64,000 nt of DNA from Panulirus ornatus. Its lineage: Eukaryota > Arthropoda > Malacostraca > Decapoda > Palinuridae. The notes below the pieces were generated by a model. That model searched no databases. It was not told the DNA's origin and was given only the letters and a program-made list of their open reading frames with translations. A program made the translations under genes and the position numbers. Location of the stretch: the NCBI RefSeq assembly GCF_036320965.1, contig NC_092271.1:29087036-29151035 (forward strand), written 5' to 3'. Below, one piece after another: positions 38,691-50,808 of this stretch (its first letter is position 1; the number at the start of each line of letters is the position of its first letter).

Positions 38691-39276
38691 TTTTTTTTTT
38701 TTTTCTCCCGCGTTTGCGAGGTAGTGCAAGGAAACCGACGAAAGAAATGGCCCAACCCACCCCCATACACATGTATATACATACGTCCACACACGCAAAT
38801 ATACATACCTACACAGCTTTCCATGGTTTACCCCAGACGCTTCACATACCCTGATTCAATCCACTGACAGCACGTCAACCCCGGTATACCACATCGATCC
38901 AATTCACTCTATTCCTTGCCCTCCTTTCACCCTCCTGCATGTTCAGGCCCCGATCACACAAAATCTTTTTCACTCCATCTTTCCACCTCCAATTTGGTCT
39001 CCCACTTCTCCTCGTTCCCTCCACCTCCGACATATATATCCTCTTGGTCAATCTTTCCTCACTCATTCTCTTCGTGTGCCCAAACCATTTTAAAACACCC
39101 TCATCTGCTCTCTCAACCACGCTCTTTTTATTTCCACACATCTCTCTTACTCTTACATTACTTACTCGATCAAACCACCGCACACCACACATTGTCCTCA
39201 AACATCTCATTTCCAGCACATCCATCCTCCTGCGCACAACTCTATCCATAGCCCACGCCTCGCAACCATACAACAT
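38691..39276 (-). mobile_element. RTE-1 LINE copy O, 5'-truncated, short-form tail
   Basis: It has poly-A (T-run 38691-38704), a short-form 3'UTR and the C-terminal 133 codons open (38875-39276), from LYGCEAWAMDRVVRRRMD to GRPNWRWKDGVKKIL. The tail lacks its last 14 bp (CGACAAAGTA). It belongs with the young 44-57 kb group by 3'UTR form. Confidence 0.87.
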
Positions 39277-39404
39277 TTTACATATGTATATTCATAGGAT
39301 AAGGAGCAAGAAATCTCTTACACTTGAGGAAGTTTATGCCATAGTGCAGGCTTCACCCATAATCATTTCAATTTCCCCCAGACTATCAAAAGTGTTTCTT
39401 TTCA

Positions 39405-40240
39405 TAACTGATCACTGTTTCCCGTGTTAGTGAAGCAATGCCAGGAACAGACAAAGAATGGCCACACTGGCTCACATCCATTCTCTAGCTATCATATGTA
39501 ATGCATCAAAACCACAGCTCCCTATGCACAATCAGACTTCACAGACCATGCTATGGTTCATCAAGGCCATATTACATGCCCTGATTCAGTCCACTGACAG
39601 CACTTTATCCCCTGTACACCACATCATTCCAATTCACCCTATACTGTGGAAACCTTTCACCCTCCGGCATCTTTAGGTGCTCCTTCTTCCCTCCACTTCT
39701 GAAATTTATATCTTCTTTGTTAAACATTCTGCATTCATTCTCTCCATATGTCCAAACCATTTCAGCACTCTCTCTTCAGCTAGCTCAATCACACTCTATA
39801 TTACCACATCTCTTATCCTTTCATTACTCACTCAACCAAACTACCCCTACCACATACCGTCTTCAAACATTTCATTTCCAACACATCCACCCTCTCCCGC
39901 ACATCACCATTTGTAACCCATGCCTTGCATCCATATAAGATTTTTGGGACTACTACACTTTCAATCATACCCATTTTTACCCTTCCAGATAAGAATCTCT
40001 CTTTCCATTCATTATTCAGTGCTCTCAGAACCTTCATCCTCTCACCCACCCTATATAGAATTCACTTCATCTTCCATGATTGCACTTGCTACCATGTTCA
40101 TCCTAGGCTATTTAAAAACACTCATCCAATTTTTCTTTATTTAAACTCACATCTCACTTAACTTGTCCTTCAACCCTGTTACATCTAATAACCTTGCTTT
40201 TATTCACATTTACTCTCAGCTCTCAACTGTTCTTTTTTAG
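39405..40240 (-). mobile_element. RTE-1 LINE copy P, old
   Basis: It has a degraded long-form 3'UTR followed by the C-terminus (KCLKTVCG, GCKAWVTNGDVRERVDVLEM, GERMKVLRALNNEWKER) and part of RT up to NVNKSKVIR. Divergence is high. Confidence 0.8.
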
Positions 40241-40504
40241 AAAAGTTAATGCACTATATCTAAACATTATAGATTTACTATGATAAGATAAAGAGGTATA
40301 AAAATAGTTTAACTATCATTTTCAAAAATTGCTGGAGAACTGAAAGTTTTTGGAATTGCAGCTGGAAATTCTTCATAAAGCCAAAGGGCTAACATCCAAA
40401 AGGCATACAGGTAGTCATGCGTTCTTTAACTAATCACGAAATACCCCTTCTGCTTATCCCTGAGTAACTGTTAACAAAGATCATGTATATTTCATATTCA
40501 ATTA

Positions 40505-40669
<165 letters not shown>

Positions 40670-40689
40670 TTACTTTTAAATCATTAAAA

Positions 40690-41115
40690 GTTAATGACGA
40701 CTGGATCCAGGGAGAGTTTTGGAAGGGAAAAATACGACCACGTAGCTAACAAGCAGACTAAGGAACAGAGCAATTCTGACAACACCAACTAATATGTATG
40801 ACAAATGGATGTGGAATGGCACAGACAATTCCAAAATTTAAGCTCCTGAAATGAGATATATGAGGGATGGTGGTAGTGTTAGCCAATAGATTAAAGTAAA
40901 TGATTCTTAACTCCACAGGACATGTGGGACATCAAATAGAATTAACAAGTCAGCAAGTCAAGAGACACCCTGAAGTGGTTTAGTAATCAGTAGAGGTGTT
41001 AGATCAATAGGTTGGTAAAATACATATATAATGGAGGAAGGCAGAAGGAAATAGAATGCAAGTTAGACAGCAAAAACAAAACAGTGGTGGAACAGTCAAT
41101 TAGAAATATGCCTGT
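40690..41115 (+). mobile_element. RTE-2-like C-terminal fragment, old
   Basis: RLRNRAILTTPTNMYDKWMWN and MRYMRDGG...LHRTCGTSN can be read with stops, resembling the C-terminal layout of 37047-37690. The call is tentative. Confidence 0.45.
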
Positions 41116-41119
41116 TGTC

Positions 41120-42750
41120 TGAGACAGTAGCTCATAAGAAACTCAATGAGACCACTAACTAACATCATAGAGTAAGATAGATAAATCTATGCAGAGAAAA
41201 TAAGTTATACAACAAAGAAAATGTCAATATGGTGCATATATTGCTGAAAATATCAAAAGAAACCCAATGGACTTTTATAGTTAAGTCAGAAGCAAGAGAG
41301 TCATTACCTGGTCAACTGGTCCAATAATTAAGGAAAACAATGACTTGGTTCAGAACAACAAAGCCACATCAAAAGTCTTAAATGACTGTTTTGCATCTGT
41401 GATTACAATCAAAGACACAACCCATGTCCTGAATCCAGTTTCACTGATAAGAGAGCATGTTCTTCAATGGCAATCAATAATAATAATAATAATAATGATA
41501 ACAATAAAAAAGATGAAAATACATAAAACGGCAGTCCCTAATATGGTTTAACCACGAATAACAAAAGAGGCAAAAAATGAGATAGTTAAGCCCTTAAATG
41601 CCCTTTTCAATAAGTCCCAGGTGAATGGAAATTGGACAATATAACAATAATAATCAACAAAGTTACTGCCCACAAATCATCATCCAATTAGCTTTATGCC
41701 TATAGGTGGAAAACTGATGGAAATCATCGTTCGAGATAGAATTGTAAACCATCTAGAGTACCACCAATCAATAAACAATTCTCAGCATGGTTTGACAAAA
41801 TTGCTCAAGTCTGACAAATCTGCATGATTTAAAGTTTAGGATCAAGCAGTCTTAGGACCAATTCTTTTATATATCTGTGATACTAAAAATGAGCTACATT
41901 GCAAGTTATCAACATCAGCTGATGATATAAAGTTGGAAAATAAATCTAAAAATGAACTTAAAGATCTAAAGCTTCAAACTGACATATACAAACAGACGGA
42001 CAGGCCCTATACACGATAAATGAATTCTAATATTGATAAATGCAAAGTTATGCAAATTAGTAGCAAAAACAAATTGCAAGCTATAGTATGAATTCTGTTG
42101 AACTACAAAAGGCAAATGAGGGAAAAGACTCGGGCATAATAATCTTTAGCGACTTAAAACCAAGTAATCAGCACAAAGAGGCAGTGAATAAAGTAAAAAA
42201 AAAATCCTTGGATTTATAGGTAGGGCCTTCAAATCTATGTCCAAAGAAATCATCTTTATTCTTTACAATTCATTGGCTTGTCCCCCATCTTGGATATTGT
42301 GTTCAGTTTTGTTATCCTATTTCAAAAAAAGCTGCTAACTTGATTCTTGGGCTGAGAGAAGGCTAAGAGGTAATCTTATACACGTACTGAAAATTATCAA
42401 AGGCTTTGATAACCTTGATCTATCAGGTTACTTAAGGCTTGATTCACCTAGTCTCACTTGCAGTACTGGATACAAACTCACATGGAACAATTTGGCAATT
42501 AGAATGGCTGAGAGTTGAACTATAGAAAAGTTTAAGAATAGACATGATAAATATTTCACTTCAAGTCTACAACTTAACATTATTTGTAATTCCTTAAGTC
42601 ACACTGACAATTTGCAGGTTATCCTTATTGAATTACCTGTATACCTTCTAACTTTTACCACACTAATCTGCGAGTTTCTGATATTTTCCACTATCACAAA
42701 CAGCTTTAAAAGAACCCTATGATCTGTTGCTGTTTGAATTCCTTCGTATT
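41120..42750 (+). mobile_element. CR1-like LINE copy, decayed
   Basis: In order: a linker (KNVNMVHILLKISKETQWT / LNDCFASVIT); an RT start with NQLYAYRWKTDGNHR-type and SINNSQHGLTKL; a VLGPILLYICD box; an SADDIKLENK catalytic remnant near 41920; then the C-terminus (GFIGRAFKSMSKEIIFILYNS, LRGNLIHVLKIIKGFDNLD, RHDKYFTSSLQLNIICNSL) to about 42600; and a 3' end shared with 6775-6925. Stops and frameshifts are frequent. The layout is typical of CR1-like LINEs. Confidence 0.7.
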
Positions 42751-42759
42751 TGTAAAACG

Positions 42760-43190
42760 CATAATACAGCTGCATATACTTGTAGTACAATCAGAAGAAT
42801 TATTTTCTGCACAATGTTTACAAACTGACATTAAGCCTGTGAAAATAGAAGGGGCACAACTTGTATATGGTAAACAAGGAAAGTTACCACACTACAATAT
42901 TATCACACTTACATGTGAAAGCATTCAAGATGTATTTGATTTTATCATAAATGATGAGGAACAAAATTTTCTTTTATGTGATATCATGTTCTATTGCAAT
43001 TGTGCTTTTAGGAATACTGTGGTCTCCCTACACAAATTCCCAGGTTCATGTGTATGAGGGAATACCTAGCAATGAATAACTATGATGAGATTTTGCCATA
43101 AGGCATTGTTAGCATGGAGCACTCACTAGAGTGCTTAGTAGTTATGAGATTTTACCAAGAGGAGGGACTAGTGCATACCACTCACCACAT
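42760..43190. other. Stretch with a 112-codon open frame, not recognised
   Basis: 42719-43057 is open on the plus strand, but the start lies in the CR1-like 3' end and I recognise no domain (KIEGAQLVYGKQGKLPHYN). Most likely chance or an unknown repeat. Confidence 0.3.
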
Positions 43191-43191
43191 A

Positions 43192-43270
43192 TGCCAACAT
43201 GTGGTATTCCCAGGAAGTTACCCATCCAAGTACTAATCCAACCAATAGTTCTTTAATCGTTTCACAGTTG
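43192..43270 (-). pseudogene. 5S rRNA-derived fragment (3' half)
   Basis: The minus strand reads TTAGTACTTGGATGGGTAAC then TTCCTGGGAATACCACATGTTGGC. This is very close to the 3' half of animal 5S rRNA (GTTAGTACTTGGATGGGTGACCGCCTGGGAATACC...), including most of the internal C-box. The 5' half is not recognisable beyond ...TTAAAGAACTATTGG. It is either a decayed 5S pseudogene or the remains of a 5S-derived SINE. Confidence 0.7.
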
Positions 43271-43429
43271 CGAAAAACATTGCAAGTCTGAATTTTTTTT
43301 CTTTTTGTTTAATAGTGAATGGCAAGACAGGTAAAACATTCTCTTATCAAAGACCATCTTAGATGAAAGAAAGATTTACTACTAGGTTACAACATGTAAT
43401 AAGTCACATACCTCACCTTATACCTTACT

Positions 43430-43674
43430 TCGTGTGTGGCAGGGTGGTGACAGGAATGGATGAAGGGAGCATGTATGAATATGTACGTGTATATATGTAT
43501 GTATGTATACGTATATATTGAAATGTATAGGTATGTATATGTGCGTGTGTGGATGTGTATGTATATTCATGTGTATGTGGGTGGGTTGGGCCATTTCTTT
43601 TGTCTGTTTCCTTGCGCTACCTTGCTAACGCAGGAGACAGCGATAAAGCAAAATAAAATAAAATAAAAAAAATT
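43430..43674 (+). mobile_element. RTE-1 3'UTR-only fragment
   Basis: Long-form 3'UTR from TTCGTGTGTGGCAGGGTGGTG to GACAGCGATAAAGCAAAATAAAATAAAATAAAAA. No coding part. Confidence 0.82.
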
Positions 43675-43800
43675 CCTATGAGTCCACAGGGAAATGAAAC
43701 ACGACAAGTTTCCAAGTGCGCTTTTGTGTAATAATCACATCATCAGGGGAGACATGAGAGAAATAAGTCAGTTGATATACATCGAAGAGATGAAGCTAGG
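43675..43800 (-). repeat. Conserved dispersed repeat with hammerhead-like core
   Basis: The plus strand begins ATTCCTATGAGTCCACAGGG. I recall closely similar sequence as a common repeat in decapods, possibly the terminal part of a Penelope-like element, but cannot verify this. The minus strand contains CTGATGA (43740-43746), then a GTG/CAC stem, AAAA and the palindrome GCGCAC, an arrangement like a hammerhead ribozyme with a very short stem III. Here the expected GAAA is AAAA, so this copy is probably inactive. Confidence 0.45.
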
Positions 43801-43877
43801 ATGCCATTTGGTTTACCAAATACATACACACATATACATATATACACATGTACATATTCATACCTATATATTCATAT

Positions 43878-44120
43878 CCCTGGGGATAGGGGAGAAAGAA
43901 TACTTCCCATGTATTCCCTGCGCGTCGTAGAAGGCGACTAAAAGGGGGGGGAGCGGGGGGCTGAAAATCCTCCCCTCTCGTTATATTTTTAATTTTCCAA
44001 AAGAAGGAACAGAGAAGGGGGCCAGGTGAGCATATTCCCTCAAAGGCCCAGTCCACTGTTCTTAATGCTACCTCGCTAACACGGGAAATGGCGAGTAGTT
44101 TGAAAGAAAAAAGAAAGATA
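43878..44120 (+). mobile_element. Head+tail composite element, complete
   Basis: It starts CCCTGGGGATAGGGGAGAAAG, exactly as the 5' head of RTE-1 copies B and L, and runs through GCGACTAAAAGGGG, TTTTCCAAAAGAAGGAACAG and CCCTCAAAGGCCCAGTCC. It ends GCTACCTCGCTAACACGGGAAATGGCGAGTAGTTTGAAAGAAAAAAGAAAG. Flanks share ATAT, a possible target duplication. There is no open frame. Confidence 0.85.
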
Positions 44121-44408
44121 TATGTATATATGTACCTCGCACACATGAGGGGGAGGGGAATGTTATTTCATGTGTGGCAAGGTGGCGATGGGAATAAATA
44201 AGGGCAGACAGTATGAATTATGTACATGTGTATATATGTATATGTCTGTGTGTGTATATATATGTGTACATTGAGATGTATAGGTATGTATATTTGCGTG
44301 TGTGGACGTGTATGTATATACATGTGTATGGGGGTGGGTTGGGCCATTTCTTTCGTCTGTTTCCTTGCACTACCTCGCAAACACGGGAGACAGCGACAAA
44401 GCAAAAAT
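44121..44408 (+). mobile_element. RTE-1 3'UTR-only fragment (long form)
   Basis: From GTACCTCGCACACATGAGGG to GGGAGACAGCGACAAAGCAAA. It faces the tail of LINE copy H across about 50 bp (AT/T-rich), so the two tails form an inverted pair. Confidence 0.83.
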
Positions 44409-44454
44409 ACTAAAAATGTATGTGTGTGTATATATTTTTTTTTTTTTTTTTTTT

Positions 44455-45629
44455 TTATACTTTGTCGCTGTCTCCCGCGTTTGCGAGGTAGCGCAAGGAA
44501 ACAGACGAAAGAAATGGCCCCCCCCCCCCCATACACATGTACATACACACGTCCACACACGCAAATATACATACCTACACAGCTTTCCATGGTTTACCCC
44601 AGACGCTTCACATGCCTTGATTCAATCCACTGACAGCACGTCAAACCCTGTATACCACATCGCTCCAATTCACTCTATTCCTTGCCCTCCTTTCACCCTC
44701 CTGCATGTTCAGGCCCCGATCACACAAAATCTTTTTCACTCCATCTTTCCACCTCCAATTTGGTCTCCCTCTTCTCCTCGTTCCCTCCACCTCCGACACA
44801 TATATCCTCTTGGTCAATCTTTCCTCACTCATTCTCTCCATGTGCCCAAACCATTTCAAAACACCCTCTTCTGCTCTCTCAACCACGCTCTTTTTATTTC
44901 CACACATCTCTCTTACCCTTACGTTACTTACTCGATCAAACCACCTCACACCACACATTGTCCTCAAACATCTCATTTCCAGCACATCCATCCTCCTGCG
45001 CACAACTCTATCCATAGCCCACGCCTCGCAACCATACAACATTGTTGGAACCACTATTCCTTCAAACATACCCATTTTTGCTTTCCGAGATAATGTTCTC
45101 GACTTCCACACATTTTTCAAGGCTCCCAAAATTTTCGCCCCCTCCCCCACCCTATGATCCACTTCCGCTTCCATGGTTCCATCCGCTGACAGATCCACTC
45201 CCAGATATCTAAAACACTTCACTTCCTCCAGTTTTTCTCCATTCAAACTCACCTCCCAATTGACTTGACCCTCAACCCTACTGTACCTAATAACCTTGCT
45301 CTTATTCACATTTACTCTTAACTTTCTTCTTCCACACACTTTACCAAACTCAGTCACCAGCTTCTGCAGTTTCTCACATGAATCAGCCACCAGCGCTGTA
45401 TCATCAGCGAACAACAACTGACTCACTTCCCAAGCTCTCTCATCCCCAACAGACTTCATACTTGCCCCTCTTTCCAAGACTCTTGCATTTACCTCCCTAA
45501 CAACCCCATCCATAAACAAATTAAACAACCATGGAGACATCACACACCCCTGCCGCAAACCTACATTCACTGAGAACCAATCACTTTCCTCTCTTCCTAC
45601 ACGTACACATGCCTTACATCCTCGATAAA

Positions 45630-45632
<3 letters not shown>
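44455..45632 (-). mobile_element. RTE-1 LINE copy H, 5'-truncated, young
   Basis: Short-form 3'UTR, then C-terminus and RT intact in one frame back to SFYRGCKACVRVGREE, where it is cut at 45632. GLRQGCVMSPWLF, SQLLFADDTALVAD, LYGCEAWAMD and GRPNWRW are all present. The frame happens to stay open through the neighbouring (TA)n and the tail of copy I (44641-45798), which is fortuitous. Confidence 0.92.
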
Positions 45633-45681
<49 letters not shown>

Positions 45682-45689
45682 TTTTTCTT
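45633..45689. repeat. (TA)n plus T-run between LINE copies H and I
   Basis: It represents the A-rich/TA tail of copy I (in sense, AAAGTATAAAGAAAAA...(TA)n) running directly into the truncated 5' end of copy H. Confidence 0.9.
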
Positions 45690-47085
45690 TATACTTTGTC
45701 GCTGTCTCCCGCGTTTGCGAGGTAGCGCAAGGAAACAGACGAAAGAAATGGCCCAACCCCCCCCATACACATGTACATACACACGTCCACACACGCAAAT
45801 ATACATACCTACACAGCTTTCCATGGTTTACCCCGGACGCTTCACATGCCTTGATTCAATCCACTGACAGCACGTCAACCCCTGTATACCACATCGCTCC
45901 AATTCACTCTATTCCTTGCCCTCCTTTCACCCTCCTGCATGTTCAGGCCCCGATCACACAAAATCCTTTTCACTCCATCTTTCCACCTCCAATTTGGTCT
46001 CCCTCTTCTCCTCGTTCCCTCCACCTCCGACACATATATCCTCTTGGTCAATCTTTCCTCACTCATTCTCTCCATGTGCCCAAACCATTTCAAAACACCC
46101 TCTTCTGCTCTCTCAACCACGCTCTTTTTATTTCCACACATCTCTCTTACCCTTACGTTACTTACTCGATCAAACCACCTCACACCACACATTGTCCTCA
46201 AACATCTCATTTCCAGCACATCCATCCTCCTGCGCACAACTCTATCCATAGCCCACGCCTCGCAACCATACAACATTGTTGGAACTACTATTCCTTCAAA
46301 CATACCCATTTTTGCTTTCCGGGATAATGTTCTCGACTTCCACACATTTTTCAAGGCTCCCAAAATTTTCGCCCCCTCCCCCACCCTATGATCCACTTCC
46401 GCTTCCATGGTTCCATCCGCTGACAGATCCACTCCCAGATATCTAAAACACTTCACTTCCTCCAGTTTTTCACCATTCAAACTCACCTCCCAATTGACTT
46501 GACCCTCAACCCTACTGTACCTAATAACCTTGCTCTTATTCACATTTACTCTTAACTTTCTTCTTCCACACACTTTACCAAACTCCGTCACCAGCTTCTG
46601 CAGTTTCTCACATGAATCCGCCACCAGCGCTGTATCATCAGCGAACAACAACTGACTCACTTCCCAAGCTCTCTCATCCCCAACAGACTTCATACTTGCC
46701 CCTCTTTCCAAAACTCTTGCATTTACCTCCCTAACAACCCCATCCATAAACAAATTAAACAACCATGGAGACATCACACACCCCTGCCGCAAACCTACAT
46801 TCACTGAGAACCAATCACTTTCCTCTCTTCCTACACGTACACATGCCTTACATCCTCGATAAAAACTTTTCACTGCTTCTAACAACTTGCCTCCCACACC
46901 ATATATTCTTAATACCTTCCACAGAGCATCTCTATCAACTCTATCATATGCCTTCTCCAGATCCATAAATGCTACATACAAATCCATTTGCTTTTCTAAG
47001 TATTTCTCACATACATTCTTCAAAGCAAACACCTGATCCACACATCCTCTACCACTTCTGAAACCACACTGCTCTTCCCCAATCT
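45690..47085 (-). mobile_element. RTE-1 LINE copy I, 5'-truncated, young
   Basis: Short-form 3'UTR and 388 open codons (45875-47041) from DQVFALKNVCEKYLEKQ through RT and the complete C-terminus. It is cut at 47085 in the EHQIGEEQ segment. It shares private variants with copy K (TTCCGGGATAAT, GGAACTACTATT, TTTTTCACCATT, AAACTCCGTCA), so the two are especially close. Confidence 0.92.
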
Positions 47086-47100
47086 ATATATATATATATA

Positions 47101-47458
<358 letters not shown>

Positions 47459-48756
47459 ATACTTTGTCGCTGTCTCCCGCGTTTGCGAGGTAGCGCAAGG
47501 AAACAGACGAAAGAAATGGCCCAACCCCCCCCCCCATACACATGCACATACACACATCCAGACACGCAAATATACGTACCTACACAGCTTTCCATGGTTT
47601 ACCCCAGACGCTTCACATGCCTTGATTCAATCCACTGACAGCACGTCAACCCCTGTATACCACATGACTCCAATTCACTCTATTTCTTGCCCTCCTTTCA
47701 CCCTCCTGCATGTTCAGGCCCCGATCACACAAAATCTTTTTCACTCCATCTTTCCACCTCCAATTTGGTCTCCCTCTTCTCCTCGTTCCCTCCACCTCCG
47801 ACACATATATCCTCTTGGTCAATCTCTCCTCACTCATTCTCTCCATGTGCCCAAACCATTTCAAAACACCCTCTTCTGCTCTCTCGACCACGCTCTTTTT
47901 ATTTCCACACATCTCTCTTACCCTTACGTTACTTACTCGATCAAACCACCTCACACCACACATTGTCCTCAAACATCTCATTTCCAGCACATCCATCCTC
48001 CTGCGCACATCTCTATCCATAGCCCACGCCTCGCAACCATACAGCATTGTTGGAACCACTATTCCCTCAAACATACCCATTTTTGCTTTCCGAGATAATG
48101 TTCTCGACTTCCACACATTTTTCAAGGCTCCCAAAATTTTCGCCCCCTCCCCCACCCTATGATCCACTTCCGCTTCCATGGTTCCATCCGCTGACAGATC
48201 CACTCCCAGATATCTAAAACACTTCACTTCCTCCAGTTTTTCTCCATTCAAACTCACCTCCCAATTGACTTGACCCTCACCCCTACTGTACCTAATAACC
48301 TTGCTCTTATTCACATTTACTCTCAACTTTCTTCTTCCACACACTTTACCAAACTCAGTCACCAGCTTCTGCAGTTTCTCACATGAATCAGCCACCAGCG
48401 CTGTATCATCAGCGAACAACAATTGACTCACTTCCCAAGCTCTCTCATCCCCAACAGACTTCATACTTGCCCCTCTTTCCAGGACTCTTGCATTTACCTC
48501 CTTTACAACCCCATCCATAAACAAATTAAACAACCATGGAGACATCACACACCCCTGCCGCAAACCTACATTCACTGAGAACCACTCACTTTCCTCTCTT
48601 CCTACACGTACACATGCCTTACATCCTCGATAAAAACTTTTCACTGCTTCTAACAACTTGCCTCCCACACCATATATTCTTAATACCTTCCACAGAGCAT
48701 CTCTATCAACTCTATCATATGCCTTCTCCAGATCCATAAATGCTACATACAAATCC

Positions 48757-48758
<2 letters not shown>
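47459..48758 (-). mobile_element. RTE-1 LINE copy J, 5'-truncated, young
   Basis: Short-form 3'UTR and 370 open codons (47646-48758) from DLYVAFMDLEKAYDRVDRD to the C-terminal stop. All RT and C-terminal motifs are intact from that point. Cut at 48758. Confidence 0.92.

Positions 48759-48786
<28 letters not shown>
48759..48786. repeat. (AT)n plus T-run between copies J and K
   Basis: Short TA stretch and about 17 T: the tail of copy K running into the truncated end of J. Confidence 0.88.
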
Positions 48787-48788
<2 letters not shown>

Positions 48789-50777
48789 TACTTTGTCGCT
48801 GTCTCCCGCGTTTGCGAGGTAGCGCAAGGAAACAGACGAAAGAAATGGCCCAACCCCCCCCATACACATGTACATACACACATCCACACACGAAAATATA
48901 CATACCTACACAGCTTTCCATGGTTTACACCGGACGCTTCACATGCCTTGATTCAATCCACTGAGAGCACGTCAACCCCTGTATACCACATCGCTCCAAT
49001 TCACTCTATTCCTTGCCCTCCTTTCACCCTCCTGCATGTTCAGGCCCCGATCACACAAAATCCTTTTCACTCCATCTTTCCACCTCCAATTTGGTCTCCC
49101 TCTTCTCCTCGTTCCCTCCACCTCCGACACATATATCCTCTTGGTCAATCTTTCCTCACTCATTCTCTCCATGTGCCCAAACCATTTCAAAACACCCTCT
49201 TCTGCTCTCTCAACCACGCTCTTTTTATTTCCACACATCTCTCTTACCCTTACATTACTTACTCGATCAAACCACCTCACACCACACATTTGTCCTCAAA
49301 CATCTCATTTCCAGCACATCCATCCTCCTGCGCACAACTCTATCCATAGCCCACGCCTCGCAACCATACAACATTGTTGGAACTACTATTCCTTCAAACA
49401 TACCCATTTTTGCTTTCCGGGATAATGTTCTCGACTTCCACACATTTTTCAAGGCTCCCAAAATTTTCGCCCCCTCCCCCACCCTATGATCCACTTCCGC
49501 TTCCATGGTTCCATCCGCTGACAGATCCACTCCCAGATATCTAAAACACTTCACTTCCTCCAGTTTTTCACCATTCAAACTCACCTCCCAATTGACTTGA
49601 CCCTCAACCCTACTGTACCTAATAACCTTGCTCTTATTCACATTTACTCTTAACTTTCTTCTTCCACACACTTTACCAAACTCCGTCATCAGCTTCTGCA
49701 GTTTCTCACATGAATCCGCAACCAGCGCTGTATCATCAGCGAACAACAACTGACTCACTTCCCAAGCTCTCTCATCCCCAACAGACTTCATACTTGCCCC
49801 TCTTTCCAAGACTCTTGCATTTACCTCCCTAACAACCCCATCCATAAACAAATTAAACAACCATGGAGACATCACACACCCCTGCCGCAAACCTACATTC
49901 ACTGAGAACCAATCACTTTCCTCTCTTTCTACACGTACACATGCCTTACATCCTCGATAAAAACTTTTCACTGCTTCTAACAACTTGCCTCCCACACCAT
50001 ATATTCTTAATACCTTCCACAGAGCATCTCTATCAACTCTATCATATGCCTTCTCCAGATCCATAAATGCTACATACAAATCCATTTGCTTTTCTAAGTA
50101 TTTCTCACATACATTCTTCAAAGCAAACACCTGATCCACACATCCTCTACCACTTCTGAAACCACACTGCTCTTCCCCAATCTGATGCTCTGTACATGCC
50201 TTCACCCTCTCAATCAATACCCTCCCATATAATTTACCAGGAATACTCAACAAACTTATACCTCTGTAATTTGAGCACTCACTCTTATCCCCTTTGCCTT
50301 TGTACAATGGCACTATGCACGCATTCCGCCAATCCTCAGGCACCTCACCATGAGTCATACATACATTAAATAACCTTACCAACCAGTCAACAATACAGTC
50401 ACCCCCTTTTTTAATAAATTCCACTGCAATACCATCCAAACCTGCTGCCTTGCCAGCTTTCATCTTCCGCAAAGCTTTTACTACCTCTTCTCTGTTTACC
50501 AAATCATTTTCCCTAACCCTCTCACTTTGTACACCACCTCGACCCAAACACCCTATATCTGCCACTCTGTCATCAGACACATTCAACAAACCTTCAAAAT
50601 ACTCATTCCATCTCCTTCTCACATCACCACTACTTGTTATCACCTCCCCATTTACGCCCTTCACTGAAGTTCCCATTTGCTCCCTTGTCTTACGCACCCT
50701 ATTTACCTCCTTCCAGAACATCTTTTTATTCTCCCTAAAATTTACTGATAGTCTCTCACCCCAACTCTCATTTGCCC
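48787..50777 (-). mobile_element. RTE-1 LINE copy K, 5'-truncated, young
   Basis: Two overlapping frames, 484 codons (49267-50721) and 105 codons (48972-49289), are separated by a single extra T near 49289 (CACATTTGTCC where other copies have CACATTGTCC). It covers the linker from KKMFWKEVNRVRKTREQ, full RT and C-terminus. It is cut at 50777 in ANESWG. It groups with copy I by private variants. Confidence 0.92.
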
Positions 50778-50808
50778 TTTTTTTATTTTTTTTATTTTAT
50801 TTTTTTCA
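50778..50808. repeat. T/A-rich tract between copies K and L
   Basis: TTTTTTTATTTTTTTTATTTTATTTTTTTC is the A-rich tail of copy L abutting the truncated 5' end of K. Confidence 0.85.

Noticed and set aside
42719..43057. 112-codon frame as a possible host gene
   Set aside because: Starts within a CR1-like 3' end, no recognisable domain, no splice or promoter support; kept only as an unrecognised stretch.
44705..45157. A 150-codon open frame opposite the LINE C-terminus, found again in many copies (for example 45939, 47710, 51060)
   Set aside because: It is the reverse strand of the RTE-1 coding region. It recurs only because the LINE recurs and its codon composition leaves the antisense frame open; Ser/Thr/Pro/Leu-rich, no domain.
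44641..45798. 385-codon open frame that looks like a novel fusion protein with a Tyr-Ile repeat
   Set aside because: It runs from the tail of LINE copy I through (TA)n into RT of copy H; the (TA)n reads as Ile-Tyr by chance. Not a gene.
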